A stretch of DNA of 34,597 nucleotides from Labilithrix sp. (GCA_019637195.1 JAHBWA010000093.1:1-34597), one strand, 5' to 3'. Positions 20,168-28,332 are shown, counted from the first letter of the stretch. Notes: a model not told the origin generated them from the sequence alone. Numbers and translations: made by a program.

Positions 20168-20512
20168 TCAATGCATGATGACGCCGCCGCCACCCCCGCC
20201 GCCGCAAAGGCGCGTGGCCGCCTCGCACCAGCAACGCTGGACCGTCTTGACGCAACGCTCTCCGGATTTGCACGAGCAGCTCTGGTTGCCGTCGTCCGAC
20301 TTGCAGGACGTCGTATCGGTGCAGGAAGAGCCTCCGCTGCTCGTGCCTCCGCCTCCGATGCGGAGCTCCGAGCTCGCGGTTTCGGTCTCCTCTGTCTGCT
20401 CCGACGGATCGTCCACGCCTTCTTCTTCGCCGGGCATCGCGCACGCGAAGACGGAGATGCCGAGCAGTCCAGCGAGCCCGAGGTTGATGCTGACCTTGCA
20501 GAACGAGTTCAT
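20168..20512 (-). CDS. Small lipoprotein with Gly/Cys-rich end
   Basis: A 114-residue lipoprotein. The ATG at 20512 is supported by GGAGG five bases upstream. Signal FCKVSINLGLAGLLGISVFAC, then a very acidic linker (EEEGVDDPSEQTEETETASSE), then a Cys module (SCTDTTSCKSDDGNQSCSCKSG, CVKTVQRCWCEAATRLC) and a terminal glycine run (GGGGGGG) followed by VIMH. The AAA+ gene follows ~110 bp downstream on the same strand. Divergent from the lipoprotein gene at 20703. Function unknown. Confidence 0.85.
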   Translation of the reverse strand: MNSFCKVSINLGLAGLLGISVFACAMPGEEEGVDDPSEQTEETETASSELRIGGGGTSSGGSSCTDTTSCKSDDGNQSCSCKSGERCVKTVQRCWCEAATRLCGGGGGGGVIMH

Positions 20513-20702
20513 GTGAGCCTCCATGCGGCGGCACCTGGCAAATCGCGTGCTCACGTCGAAACGACGACAAGCCGAATGGATTCGCGCGAGCGCGCTGCGC
20601 GCGCGCAGGCGGGCGACGTGCGCGCGCGCCCGGAGAGGAGCCTTCTCTCGCACGCCCAGGGCACTTGGGCGAGGCACGTCGGTTGCTCGGGGCACGCCCA
20701 CC
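20513..20702. other. Divergent intergenic region between two lipoprotein genes
   Basis: 190 bases holding the upstream regions of genes at 20512 (-) and 20703 (+). It contains several CG-rich inverted segments (around 20583-20632). No clear -35/-10 pair or operator was recognised. Confidence 0.35.
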
Positions 20703-21800
20703 ATGAAGACGCTCACGAAGACTTCGCTCCTCCTCCTCGTCTCTCTCCTCGGCGCGTGCGCGACGCCGGCCGACGACACGTCGGACGGCGACATCGGAGA
20801 ACACGCGGCCCCGCTCGTCGCCGCGAAGCCAGGCGGCGGCGGTGGTCTGGTCGGTCCCGTCGGTCCCGTCGGTCCCATCGTCATCGATCCCAAGACGACC
20901 TACACCGCGCGCATCTCGACCGACGACCTGAACGGCGCGTTGCGCCTCCTCCTCGGCGGCTCGCGCATCGTCATCGATACGACGAGCCGGTCGCCGACCA
21001 TCCCGAGCGAGCCCTTCTATCACTGCTCCTATCCGAACCAGGCGATCCGCGAGCAGATGCAGGCGGAGTGTTACGAGATGGCGGGCAGCGCGCGTGCGCG
21101 GTGCCTGCAGGCCATGAACGAGGAGTTCCCCAACGTCAAGGAGTGCGGCTGGGTCACGGGCCCGAAGCACAGCTACATCGACTTCGGTCCGCTCGCGGAG
21201 CAGTACGGCGCGAAGGACCACACGTTCGACATTTCGCCCATCGTCCGCGACTCGACCGGCCCGGGCAGCATCACCGTGGACATCAACTACGTCCGCACGA
21301 CCGTCAGCCACCAGACGCTCGATGCCGCGTGGACGGCGGAGGGCGGCCTCCCTGCGGCGAGCGTCACGCTGAAGCTCGAGAGCAACAGCCCGACGCTGCC
21401 CTGCAGGCACTCGTCTTCCGTCCTCGGGTGCCCGGACGTCGAGCTCTCCAACATGAAGGTGAGCACGAAGCTCACCGGCATCGGTCCGACGGCGGACAGG
21501 AAGCATCTCGCGTTCGACTACGTCGTCGCGTCGTTCACGTTCGACCGCAACCTGAACAACATCCCGGACTGGCTCGTGACGGCCTTCGTCGACATCGACA
21601 AGATCATTCGGAACAACGTCCAGAAGCAGGTGAAGGACGGGCTCGAGAGGAGCGAGTCGCGGGCGGCGCTGAACAAGGCCCTGACCGGGCTCGCAGAGCA
21701 GTCGGCGAAGAAGAATCACCCGACGTGGAGGGGCTTCAAGTCGTTCGCGTCGACGCGGTTCGACCAGGGCTCGCTCGTCTTCGAGTACGAGCCTCTCTGA
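20703..21800 (+). CDS. Exported lipoprotein with collagen-like linker, unknown function
   Basis: A 365-residue lipoprotein, ATG at 20703, signal KTSLLLLVSLLGAC. A Gly/Pro/Val tract (GGGGLVGPVGPVGPIV) formed by three 9-bp DNA repeats links it to the body. The body has alternating beta strands and a Cys-pair region (FYHCSYPNQ, AECYEMAGSARARCLQ, KECGWVTG, LPCRHSSSVLGCPDVE). It ends in a long C-terminal helix (AFVDIDKIIRNNVQKQVKDGLERSE). The strand-rich body with long helices could be a lipid-binding tubular fold, but that is only a shape impression. It converges with the Cys-rich lipoprotein gene at 21901. Confidence 0.85.
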   Translation: MKTLTKTSLLLLVSLLGACATPADDTSDGDIGEHAAPLVAAKPGGGGGLVGPVGPVGPIVIDPKTTYTARISTDDLNGALRLLLGGSRIVIDTTSRSPTIPSEPFYHCSYPNQAIREQMQAECYEMAGSARARCLQAMNEEFPNVKECGWVTGPKHSYIDFGPLAEQYGAKDHTFDISPIVRDSTGPGSITVDINYVRTTVSHQTLDAAWTAEGGLPAASVTLKLESNSPTLPCRHSSSVLGCPDVELSNMKVSTKLTGIGPTADRKHLAFDYVVASFTFDRNLNNIPDWLVTAFVDIDKIIRNNVQKQVKDGLERSESRAALNKALTGLAEQSAKKNHPTWRGFKSFASTRFDQGSLVFEYEPL

Positions 21801-21900
21801 GGCGCTCGCCGCGCCTGCCGGACTCGAGAGCAACATTCGTGCGGGAGTCTACGTCCTTGCGATCTCCGATGCCCCTCGGTCGCGGGTGTAGCGCTCCCGC

Positions 21901-22389
21901 CTATTTGCAGTCGACGGGGCAGTTGCACGGGTTCTCGCCCGCGCCGCAGGTGCCATCGCCGCAGGCGACGCAGACGAGGAGGCTCGGCGGGCCCTCGTCT
22001 TCGCACGCTCCGGCGTCTCCCATCGGCGCTTCACGCCCGGTGCGCGTGAGGCCTGGGCAGCAGGTGGCGCAGATGTCCTTGCCCTCGAGCGTGCCGCCGG
22101 CCTCGACGCATCGACCGAGCACGCCGCCGTACTGGAAGCAGGTCGCCGAACGGCCGGTGGCTGGATCGGGCAAGGTCTCCGGCGGGCAACACGCGCGGCC
22201 TTCGCCCTCCGCGCAGCAGGTGTAGACGCCTTGCTGGTAGCGACCGCTGTCCGCGCTGGCGTCGGTCTCGTCCGGGGTCGCCGCGGCGGCGTCGTTTGCG
22301 CCCTTCGGCGCGGAGCTCGCAGCGCAAGCGGCGATCAAGACGGGTACGACGAGGCAGGCGACGAGACGTAGATGCATCGAGCGCGGCAT
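21901..22389 (-). CDS. Cys-rich lipoprotein
   Basis: A 162-residue lipoprotein. GAGGAG lies five bases before the ATG at 22389 and fixes the start (MPRSMHLRLVACLVVPVLIAAC). After an Ala/Asp linker come CC pairs (YTCCAEGEGRACCPPE), then CFQYGGVLGRC, ICATCCPG, and a C-terminal CGDGTCGAGENPCNCPVDC. The final motif matches the CGDGxCxxxE-CxxCPxDC module, a frequent Cys repeat in myxobacterial exported proteins that may bind calcium. It converges with the gene at 20703, and the APH-like gene lies upstream on the same strand. Role unknown. Confidence 0.88.
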   Translation of the reverse strand: MPRSMHLRLVACLVVPVLIAACAASSAPKGANDAAAATPDETDASADSGRYQQGVYTCCAEGEGRACCPPETLPDPATGRSATCFQYGGVLGRCVEAGGTLEGKDICATCCPGLTRTGREAPMGDAGACEDEGPPSLLVCVACGDGTCGAGENPCNCPVDCK

Positions 22390-22498
22390 GAGGGCTCCTC
22401 GGGGAAGACGCAGACACGTGTACCGGCGGCAGGGCAGCGCGTCCATCGCGCCGAGAAGTCGGGCCCGTCGACGCGCGCCTGCGGGCGCGCCCGCGAGC

Positions 22499-23386
22499 TT
22501 ATCCCGGGAGGTGGCCGAGGCGCGCGCGCATCCGCGGCGCGAGCTCCGGCTGCCGCTCGGCGAAGACGATCAGCCACGCGATGACCTGGACGTTGCGGAC
22601 GAGGCCGAGGTCGGCCGTGAGCCCCGGATCCCACGGACCGGCGTACGCCGCGGTCATCGCCTCGATCGCGTCGCGGTCCTCGCCGAAGAGGAGGAGCTTC
22701 GACCGCAGGCAGGCGAGGTCGAACTCGATCGGCCCGACGAACGCGTCCTCCCAGTCCGTCCAGACCGCCCCGCGCGCCGTCGCGAGGACGTTGCCGATGT
22801 GCGCGTCGCCGTGGACCGCCTGGAACGACGCCGCCCGCGCGCGCGCCGACGCGACGATCGCCTCGGCGTGCTCGAACCCTCGCTCGAGGCGGAGGAGCTC
22901 GGCGCGCTCGAGCAGCGGACTTCGCCGCGCGTGCTCGAGCACCAGCCGCGCCTCCTCGAAGCCGCCCCACTCCGGCAGTCGATCGGATGGGTAGGTCCGC
23001 AGCTGTCGATGGATGCTCGCGAGCGCCGCGCCGGCCTGCCGCGGATCGGCCGCCGCGCCGGCGATCGTCTCGAGCTCCCAGAAGCTGATCACCAGCCCGT
23101 CGCGCTCGAACGGGCCCGCCGCGAGGAGCGAGCTGGGACGCGTGACCCCCGCTCCGAGCGCGGTCAGGAAGCGCGCGATCTCGATCTCGCGCTGGAGCCA
23201 CGTCATGCCGACCCGCACCCGCGACGTCGCCATCGCGACGCGCGCGACGATCGGGTGGGGATCGAGGCGGAGCACGAGGTTGCTCCGGTCGGCGATCACC
23301 GCCGGCGTCGCGTCGACGCCGAGCTCGCGCGCGAGCGTGCCCACGGCGGCGATCGCGCGGTCGTTCGAGAGGGACATCGCGCGCAT
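22499..23386 (-). CDS. Aminoglycoside-phosphotransferase-family kinase
   Basis: A 295-residue protein with the APH / choline-kinase-like fold. The nucleotide lobe (ADRSNLVLRLDPHPIVARVAM) is followed by the Brenner motif HGDAHIGN, where the Asp is the catalytic base. WTDWEDAFVGPIEFDLACL holds the metal-binding Asp (the DFG equivalent) and the conserved Pro/Asp of the P-x-x-D-L motif. The family phosphorylates hydroxyls of aminoglycosides, homoserine, fructosamine or choline; nothing here indicates which, and resistance should not be assumed. Start 23386 (MRAMSLSND) or 23377 (MSLSND); no good ribosome-binding site marks either. Upstream is a tandem-repeat block, downstream a lipoprotein gene. 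Confidence 0.9.
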   Translation of the reverse strand: MRAMSLSNDRAIAAVGTLARELGVDATPAVIADRSNLVLRLDPHPIVARVAMATSRVRVGMTWLQREIEIARFLTALGAGVTRPSSLLAAGPFERDGLVISFWELETIAGAAADPRQAGAALASIHRQLRTYPSDRLPEWGGFEEARLVLEHARRSPLLERAELLRLERGFEHAEAIVASARARAASFQAVHGDAHIGNVLATARGAVWTDWEDAFVGPIEFDLACLRSKLLLFGEDRDAIEAMTAAYAGPWDPGLTADLGLVRNVQVIAWLIVFAERQPELAPRMRARLGHLPG

Positions 23387-23390
23387 GATA

Positions 23391-23576
23391 CGCCGCCCGC
23401 GCCGCCCACGATGCGCCGCCCGCGATGCGTCGTGTCGCGCCGCCCGCGCCGCCCACGATGCGCCGCCCGCGATGGGTCGTGTCGCGCCGCCCACGATGCG
23501 CCGCGCACGATGCGTCGTGTCGCGCCGCCCACGCCGCCCGCGATGCACTGCCCACCGCCGCCCGCGATGTGTCCCG
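23391..23576. repeat. Degenerate tandem repeat of about 47 bp upstream of the APH-like gene
   Basis: Units open with CGCCGCCC and carry CGATGCG(T)CGTGTCG-like ends. Copies begin at 23391 and 23438 (exactly 47 bp, near-identical), then 23485 (38-bp variant missing one CGCCGCCCG block) and 23523, decaying by ~23576. Inside, the submotif CGCCGCCC(A/G)CGATG recurs. The array starts five bases upstream of the gene's first possible start codon, so it occupies its leader and any promoter. Confidence 0.85.
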
Positions 23577-23696
23577 TCCCGCCGGTCGGTCTCCCGCGAC
23601 GGTGAGGCGGGCTCGGGCGTGGCGAAGGTCACGAAGTCGAAGGAGCGCGGCGCCTCGCAAGGCTATTGATCCCGCGGAGACGACGACGGTACCGTC

Positions 23697-24581
23697 GTGA
23701 CGTTGACCCCGTCGGTAGACATCGAGCCCGCCGTCGGGCTCCCGGCTGGCAGCCCCGGTGTGCCGTACACCTTCACGATGCAGCGGGGTGAGGTCGTCCA
23801 GTTCGTGCAGTCGGCCGAGCTCACGGGCACGCCGCTGAGCTCGACCAAGCCGGTCGCCGTTCTCGGCGGGCATCAGTGCATGTTCGTCCCCTTCGGCCGG
23901 CCGTACTGCGACGCGGCCCAGCAGCAGCTGCCGGCGCTCTCGAGCTGGGGAGCCGAGTACGCCGTCGCCTCGTATCGCGCGCGCACGGCTGGCGCGAGCG
24001 AGAGCGTGCCCTACCGGATCGTCGCGGCGGTCGCCGGGACGACGCTCACGTATTCGCCGGCCATCCCCTCCGCGCCGAGCACGCTCGGCGCGGGAGAGAT
24101 CGCGTCGTTCGAGACGGATGCTCCCTTCGTGGTGCGGAGCCAGGACGACAAGCACCCGATCTTCGTGGCCTCGTACATGACGGGCGGGGCGCTTGCTGGC
24201 GACCTGGGCGATCCCGACTTCGTCAACGTCGTGCCGACCGCGCAATACCTGAGCTCCTACACGTTCTACGCAGACCCGAGCTTCCCCGAGACGTCGCTCA
24301 CGCTGATCCGGAAACGTGGACCGGCAGGCTTCGCGAACGTCGAGCTCGATTGTGTCGGAAATGTCGGAGGCTGGTCGGCGCTCGGGACCGACTTCGAGGT
24401 CGCGCGCGTCGATCTCTCGCGGGGCGCTGCGCCCGTCGCGCATCCGACCGGCACCTGCGCGCCTGGTCGTCGGGTGGCGCGCAGCGATCAGCCCTTCGCG
24501 CTCACGGTGTGGGGCTGGGGACACGCTGCAAGTTACGGCTACCCCGCCGGCGCGGGCACGCGACGCATCTACATGCCTTGA
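23697..24581 (+). CDS. Truncated IgGFc-binding-like protein (possible pseudogene)
   Basis: A 294-residue frame homologous to the C-terminal half of the protein at 25030: both share a DxxVNxxxxxQxLxxYxFxADxxxPETxLTxxR core and end with WGxGxxASYGYAGG-like sequence. Both belong to the IgGFc-binding N-terminal-like family. It has no signal peptide, and the start is only a GTG without a ribosome-binding site. Family-like sequence (GDDDGTVVTLTPSVDI) continues upstream of that GTG to the stop at 23667, so the N-terminal half is missing. I think it is a 5'-deleted paralogue: probably a remnant, less likely a short intracellular protein. Confidence 0.75.
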   Translation: MTLTPSVDIEPAVGLPAGSPGVPYTFTMQRGEVVQFVQSAELTGTPLSSTKPVAVLGGHQCMFVPFGRPYCDAAQQQLPALSSWGAEYAVASYRARTAGASESVPYRIVAAVAGTTLTYSPAIPSAPSTLGAGEIASFETDAPFVVRSQDDKHPIFVASYMTGGALAGDLGDPDFVNVVPTAQYLSSYTFYADPSFPETSLTLIRKRGPAGFANVELDCVGNVGGWSALGTDFEVARVDLSRGAAPVAHPTGTCAPGRRVARSDQPFALTVWGWGHAASYGYPAGAGTRRIYMP

Positions 24582-24619
24582 GGCGCGGCCCCGGGCGTCA
24601 CCGAAGAAGCGCGTTCGAG

Positions 24620-24796
24620 CTACTTCTGCTCGTCGGTCGCGGGCTCTTCCGGCGCCTGCACGGCGGTCAGCTTCGGCGCGATGCGCGGCTGGGTCGGCTT
24701 CTGCATCCAGAACTGCTGGCCTTTGTGGCGGGCGAGGTTGTGCTGCATCTGGGAGAAGTTCTCGCGAGCCCGCTTTGCGTCGTGTTTCGAAGCCAC
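24620..24796 (-). CDS. Small Lys/Gln-rich protein
   Basis: A 58-residue basic protein (VASKHDAKRARENFSQMQHN, then KGQQFWMQKPTQPRIAPK). GTG start at 24796 with a nearby AAGGAAGG. The Lys/Gln/Asn composition is unlike the shadow frames around it, which supports reality, but the evidence is modest. A longer frame to 24985 looks non-coding in composition. Function unknown. The 233 bases between it and 25030 hold only the 29-bp repeat array. Confidence 0.45.
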   Translation of the reverse strand: MASKHDAKRARENFSQMQHNLARHKGQQFWMQKPTQPRIAPKLTAVQAPEEPATDEQK

Positions 24797-24991
24797 GGCC
24801 TTCCTTGCTCGCGATCGACGTCGGGCGCAAGCGGATGCGCGAAGCGCCGGGAAATGCGCGCGAACCGCGATCGACCGGGTGGCGCGATCGGGTGACGGAA
24901 CGGCGCGGCCGGCGAGCTGAAGGATCGCGGCGCGAAGCGGTCGCGGCGGGTCGTCGTCGTCGCTCACCGTGTGAGCGGCGGCCACGTCCCG

Positions 24992-25064
24992 TCACCACGT
25001 TCACCGCGGCACCGGGGCGGTCACCTCGTTCACCGTGGTACCGGGGCGGTCACCTCGTTCACCG
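24992..25064. repeat. 29-bp tandem repeat at the 3' end of the IgGFc-binding-like gene
   Basis: Units TCACC(A/T)CGTTCACC plus spacer begin at 24992, 25021 and 25050, spaced exactly 29 bp. On the minus strand the unit encodes VNEVTAPVPR and a stop. Because 29 is not a multiple of three, the copies fall in different frames, yet each still encodes this peptide and stop in its own frame. The gene's stop at 25030 lies inside the array. Confidence 0.9.
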
Positions 25065-26814
25065 GGCGGCTTCCGATGCCGCCGGCGTAGCCGTAGCTCG
25101 CGTCGGTGCCCGTGCCCCACACCGTGACGGAGAACGGGCCGTCGCTTCGAGCCTCGTGGCGGCCGTAGCCGCACGCGCCTCTGCCCATCCTCACGGGGCG
25201 CGACTCCGTCGTAAGCTGCACCCACGCGAGCTCGTACTCTCCGGAGGTTCCGACGGGGACGAAGCCGGTCACGGCGCCCCCGCAGGCGAGCTCGACCTCG
25301 CGGAAGCCGCGCTCCGTCTTCTGCCGGACGATCGTGAGCGTCGTCTCCGGATACGTGTAGTCCGCAAAGAAGACGTAGCGGTCGAGGAACTGCGCGGCGG
25401 CCGCGAGGTTCACGAAGTCGGGGTCGCCCGTCGTCGACGCACCGGCGCGCGCGTTGAACATGGAGCCCGTCATGTAGACGGCCGCGTGAAACGGGTGCTC
25501 GGCGTCCTGGCTCTTCACGACGGCGAGCGCGTCCGTCGAGAACGTCGCGACCTCTCCGGCCTCGAGCGACTCGGGCGCCCCGGTCGGACGCGCGGGATCC
25601 CACGTGAGGGTCGTGCCCGCGACCGCGCCGACGAGGCTGTACGCGACCTGCTCGCGCGCGCTCTCCGCGGGATCGCCGACACGCGGGCGGTGCGGAGCGA
25701 GGACGTATTCGCTGCCCCACTGCTCGAGCGGCGGGATCTGCTGCTGGGTGATGTCGCACGCCGGGAATTCAGCCGGGATGTTCGCGCACTCGGCGCCGCC
25801 GAAGACGCCGACGGGCTTGCTCGAGTCGATCGCGCTGCCGGCGAGATCGTCGCGCTGGACGATCTGGAGGACGTCGCCGCGCGCGAGCGTCCACATCTTC
25901 GGGACGCCTCGCGCGGTGCCGGCGACGTCGACGCCGTCGGCGATGTCCGCCTTGGGGGCGATCCAGACGTCGGTCCCGTCCTCGCTCGCGACGATCTGGA
26001 GAAGGCGCGGCGCGCTTCGATCGGCGTGCGCGGTCGTGACCGCGAGATAGTTCGTCGACCACGACGAGACGGGCAAGAGGAGCGTGGCCGTCGGGACGTA
26101 CGTCTTGGCGCCGCCGTACGGGAAGATCGAGTAGGCCGTCACCGGAGCGTCCGCCGTGAGCCGGAACGCGCGCGTGCGCGCCGTGCCGTGCCGGATGGGA
26201 TCGCCGCGGAAGGCGGGCTCGACTCCTTCGGGGCACGCCGCGAAGCCGAACGTCTCGGCCGGCAGCGACATCTGCGAGAGGAACACGATCGCGACCTCGC
26301 CGGGAGGGAGCGGGCCCGACAGGCGCTCGTAGCGCGTGTCCGCGCCGTTCTTCTTCGCGACGTAGATCGATCGCGAGGTGTCGAGCGCCTCGGCCCCGAG
26401 CTCGGCGCCCAGCGTGACGGGACGGTCCCACGTGTTCGCGACCATCGCGGCGAAGCACGAGCCGCGCCCGTGGTGGGGCTCGGCTGTCGGGGGCATCGTC
26501 CAGAACGAGCAGCCCGACGAGCCCTTCGACAGCTCCGCGCTCGTGCACGCGCTCACGCAGCGCCCGTCGCCGCAGCCCTGGTCGGGCCCGCACTCCTCGA
26601 CGACCTCGTCGGTGCAGCCGGCGAGCACCTTCTTCAGATCCCGCGAGCAGCGGTACCCCGTACACGGATCCGGTCCAGCGTCACCGGCGTCAGGGAACGC
26701 GGGGACGCTGTCGTCGCGGAAGCCGTCGCGCGTCGACGAGCAGGCGAGCGCGACCGCGGCTCCCGCGAGCGGCACGAACACGTACACGTAGACGTAGCGT
26801 CCGGGGGTCTTCAT
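25030..26814 (-). CDS. IgGFc-binding-like exported lipoprotein
   Basis: A 594-residue protein. ATG at 26814 gives a signal ending VPLAGAAVALAC. A short Cys module follows (CTGYRCSRDLKKVLAGC to CGDGRCVSACTSA), and a long repetitive beta domain of the IgGFc-binding N-terminal type fills residues ~110-590: NTWDRPVTLGAE, GEVAIVFLS, DAPVTAYSIFPYGG, PVSSWSTNYLAVT, VASEDGTDVWIAPK, QWGSEYVLAPHR, VAGTTLTWDP, VYMTGSMF, DPDFVNLAAA, PETTLTIVR. These domains are beta-propeller-like and occur on bacterial surface proteins; binding to immunoglobulin should not be assumed. It is the last gene of the ECF block, 206 bp from the RCC1-like gene. Both ends are inside tandem repeats. Confidence 0.88.
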   Translation of the reverse strand: MKTPGRYVYVYVFVPLAGAAVALACSSTRDGFRDDSVPAFPDAGDAGPDPCTGYRCSRDLKKVLAGCTDEVVEECGPDQGCGDGRCVSACTSAELSKGSSGCSFWTMPPTAEPHHGRGSCFAAMVANTWDRPVTLGAELGAEALDTSRSIYVAKKNGADTRYERLSGPLPPGEVAIVFLSQMSLPAETFGFAACPEGVEPAFRGDPIRHGTARTRAFRLTADAPVTAYSIFPYGGAKTYVPTATLLLPVSSWSTNYLAVTTAHADRSAPRLLQIVASEDGTDVWIAPKADIADGVDVAGTARGVPKMWTLARGDVLQIVQRDDLAGSAIDSSKPVGVFGGAECANIPAEFPACDITQQQIPPLEQWGSEYVLAPHRPRVGDPAESAREQVAYSLVGAVAGTTLTWDPARPTGAPESLEAGEVATFSTDALAVVKSQDAEHPFHAAVYMTGSMFNARAGASTTGDPDFVNLAAAAQFLDRYVFFADYTYPETTLTIVRQKTERGFREVELACGGAVTGFVPVGTSGEYELAWVQLTTESRPVRMGRGACGYGRHEARSDGPFSVTVWGTGTDASYGYAGGIGSRPVNEVTAPVPR

Positions 26815-26984
26815 CGGTGGAGCGCCTCGCGTCGTGGATCTCGATCTCGTCCTCATCGGTGGAGCGCCTCGCGTCGAGTGGAACTCGATCTCGTCCTCAT
26901 CGGTGGAGCGCCTCGCGTCGGGTGGAACTCGATCTCGTCCTCATCGGTTGAGCGTCCCGCGTCGGGTGGATCGCCATCTCGTTC
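26811..26984. repeat. 44-bp tandem repeat, four copies, over the start of the IgGFc-binding-like gene
   Basis: Units beginning TCATCGGT(G/T)GAGCG start at 26811, 26853, 26897 and 26941 (spacings 42, 44, 44). On the minus strand each unit contains CGCTCCACCGATGA or a near variant, so each carries a copy of the gene's start-codon context. The functional ATG (26814) is the one nearest the gene. Most of the 206-bp gap to the RCC1-like gene is this array. Confidence 0.9.
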
Positions 26985-26998
26985 TCGGTCTGCGAGGA

Positions 26999-27021
26999 AG
27001 GACGCCGGCGCGTCGCGTCCT
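26999..27021 (-). terminator. Hairpin at the end of the RCC1-like gene
   Basis: AGGACGC (26999-27005) pairs with GCGTCCT (27015-27021), a 7-bp perfect stem with 9-nt loop, touching the RCC1-like stop codon. No T-tract follows on the minus strand, so termination here is uncertain; it could also be an operon-internal attenuator before the last gene. Confidence 0.35.
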
Positions 27022-28322
27022 CAGAACGCGACGCGCACGGGCGCGAGCCGCAGTCCATCGTTCTTCGTTCCCTGGCCGAGCTCGCCGTGGCCGTTGTCGC
27101 CCCAGCACTCGACGCTGCCGTCGTCGACGAGCGCGCACGTCGCCCTGTCGGTCACGACGACCTGGACGGCGTGATGCGCGAAGGCCTTGGCGACCACGAA
27201 CGTCCGCGAGCCGCTCGTGACCTCGCCCAGGCCGAGCTGACCGGTCGAGTCGTCGCCGCAGCACTGGACGGCGCCGCTCGACATCCGGACGCACGTGTTC
27301 CTCGCCGACGCCGCGAGTCGTTGCGGGTACGCGGCGCCCGCCGTCGAGACGCGCACGGGCAAGCGCTCGTCGTCGGGGAGCCCCGTGCACAGCGCGCCGC
27401 TCCGGTTCCTTCCCCAGCAACGGACCGCCGCGTCCGCGAGGACGCAAGCGTGATCGGTGCCCGCCGCGAGCCCGACGACGTCGCGGAGGCTCGAGAGCGC
27501 GAACGGCGACGGATCCGGATCGAGCGAACCTTCGCGTCCCGACACCGCGCCCCAGCCGACGAGCGCGCCGGCGCGGGTGAGCGCGAACGAGCTGTTCCAC
27601 GTGAGCGCGAAGCGCGCCGCGTCGACGCTGGCCGCCGGGAGGAGGCCGGGGCCCGCGACGGGATCCGTGCCGGTCCTCCCGAGCTGCAGGCGATCGTTGG
27701 CCCCCCAACACCAGACGTCTCCCGAGTCGAGCCGCGCGCACGCGGAGCGTGGCCCCAGGTCGACGCGCGCGACGGAGCCGGTGACGTCGGCGCGCTCGGG
27801 CGACGGATGCGGGACATCGTCGGCGAGCGGCGGATCGATCGCGAGGCCGAGCTGGGCGTGCTCGTTCGCGCCCCAGCAGCGGACGGCGCCGTCGCCGAGG
27901 CGCGCGCACGTGGACCTGCCGGCGGCGCTGATCTGCGTGACGTTCGCGAGGCCGACCACGGCGCCGGGGCCGGGATCGACGTCGTCCGGATCCCGGCCTC
28001 CGCCGAGCTCGCCCATCGCGCCCTCGCCCCAGCAACGCGCGGTCCCGTCGCTCATCCGCGCGCAGACGTGGCTCGCGCCGGCGGCGAGCTCCACGACGCA
28101 AGGCTCCACGCTGCACGTGACGGGGCGGTCGGTGAAATCGAGCGACGCCCGCGCGTCGGTCTCTCCGCCGGCGTCGATGGGCAGCGCCGCGGTCGAGTCG
28201 CGCCCTGCGTCGAGGGGTGGCTCGAAGGTCGGACGGCCTTCGGCGCTGCTGCACGCGATGGCGGCGAGCGCGAGCGAGGCGAGGAGCGACGGAGTCAGGA
28301 GCAAGCAAGCGCGTGAGGTCAT
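27021..28322 (-). CDS. RCC1-like seven-repeat propeller lipoprotein
   Basis: A 433-residue lipoprotein (signal SLLASLALAAIAC). After an Asp/Ala linker come seven RCC1-like repeats of ~50 residues with the pattern C-A-x-x-x-D/S-G-x-x-x-C-W-G-x-n-x-x-G-x-L-G (for example HVCARMSDGTARCWG and TCALVDDGSVECWGDN). Seven repeats give a closed seven-bladed propeller. The paired Cys in each blade (one before and one in CWG) suggests one disulfide per blade, fitting an extracytoplasmic site. The fourth blade lacks both Cys (SSFALTRAGALVGWG) and the sixth reads CCG instead of CWG. The next gene upstream ends 10 nt before its ATG, so it belongs to the operon. Ligand unknown. Confidence 0.92.
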   Translation of the reverse strand: MTSRACLLLTPSLLASLALAAIACSSAEGRPTFEPPLDAGRDSTAALPIDAGGETDARASLDFTDRPVTCSVEPCVVELAAGASHVCARMSDGTARCWGEGAMGELGGGRDPDDVDPGPGAVVGLANVTQISAAGRSTCARLGDGAVRCWGANEHAQLGLAIDPPLADDVPHPSPERADVTGSVARVDLGPRSACARLDSGDVWCWGANDRLQLGRTGTDPVAGPGLLPAASVDAARFALTWNSSFALTRAGALVGWGAVSGREGSLDPDPSPFALSSLRDVVGLAAGTDHACVLADAAVRCWGRNRSGALCTGLPDDERLPVRVSTAGAAYPQRLAASARNTCVRMSSGAVQCCGDDSTGQLGLGEVTSGSRTFVVAKAFAHHAVQVVVTDRATCALVDDGSVECWGDNGHGELGQGTKNDGLRLAPVRVAF

Positions 28323-28332
28323 GGGGCTCGGA

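Noticed and set aside
22499..23386. Antibiotic resistance gene
   Set aside because: The APH fold covers many substrates and nothing in the sequence or context points to aminoglycosides.
23391..23576. CRISPR-like array
   Set aside because: Units are contiguous and vary in length, with no unique spacers of constant size and no cas genes nearby.
24316..27174. 952-residue plus-strand frame
   Set aside because: Antisense to the well-supported IgGFc-binding-like gene and crosses the repeat array; composition is a shadow.
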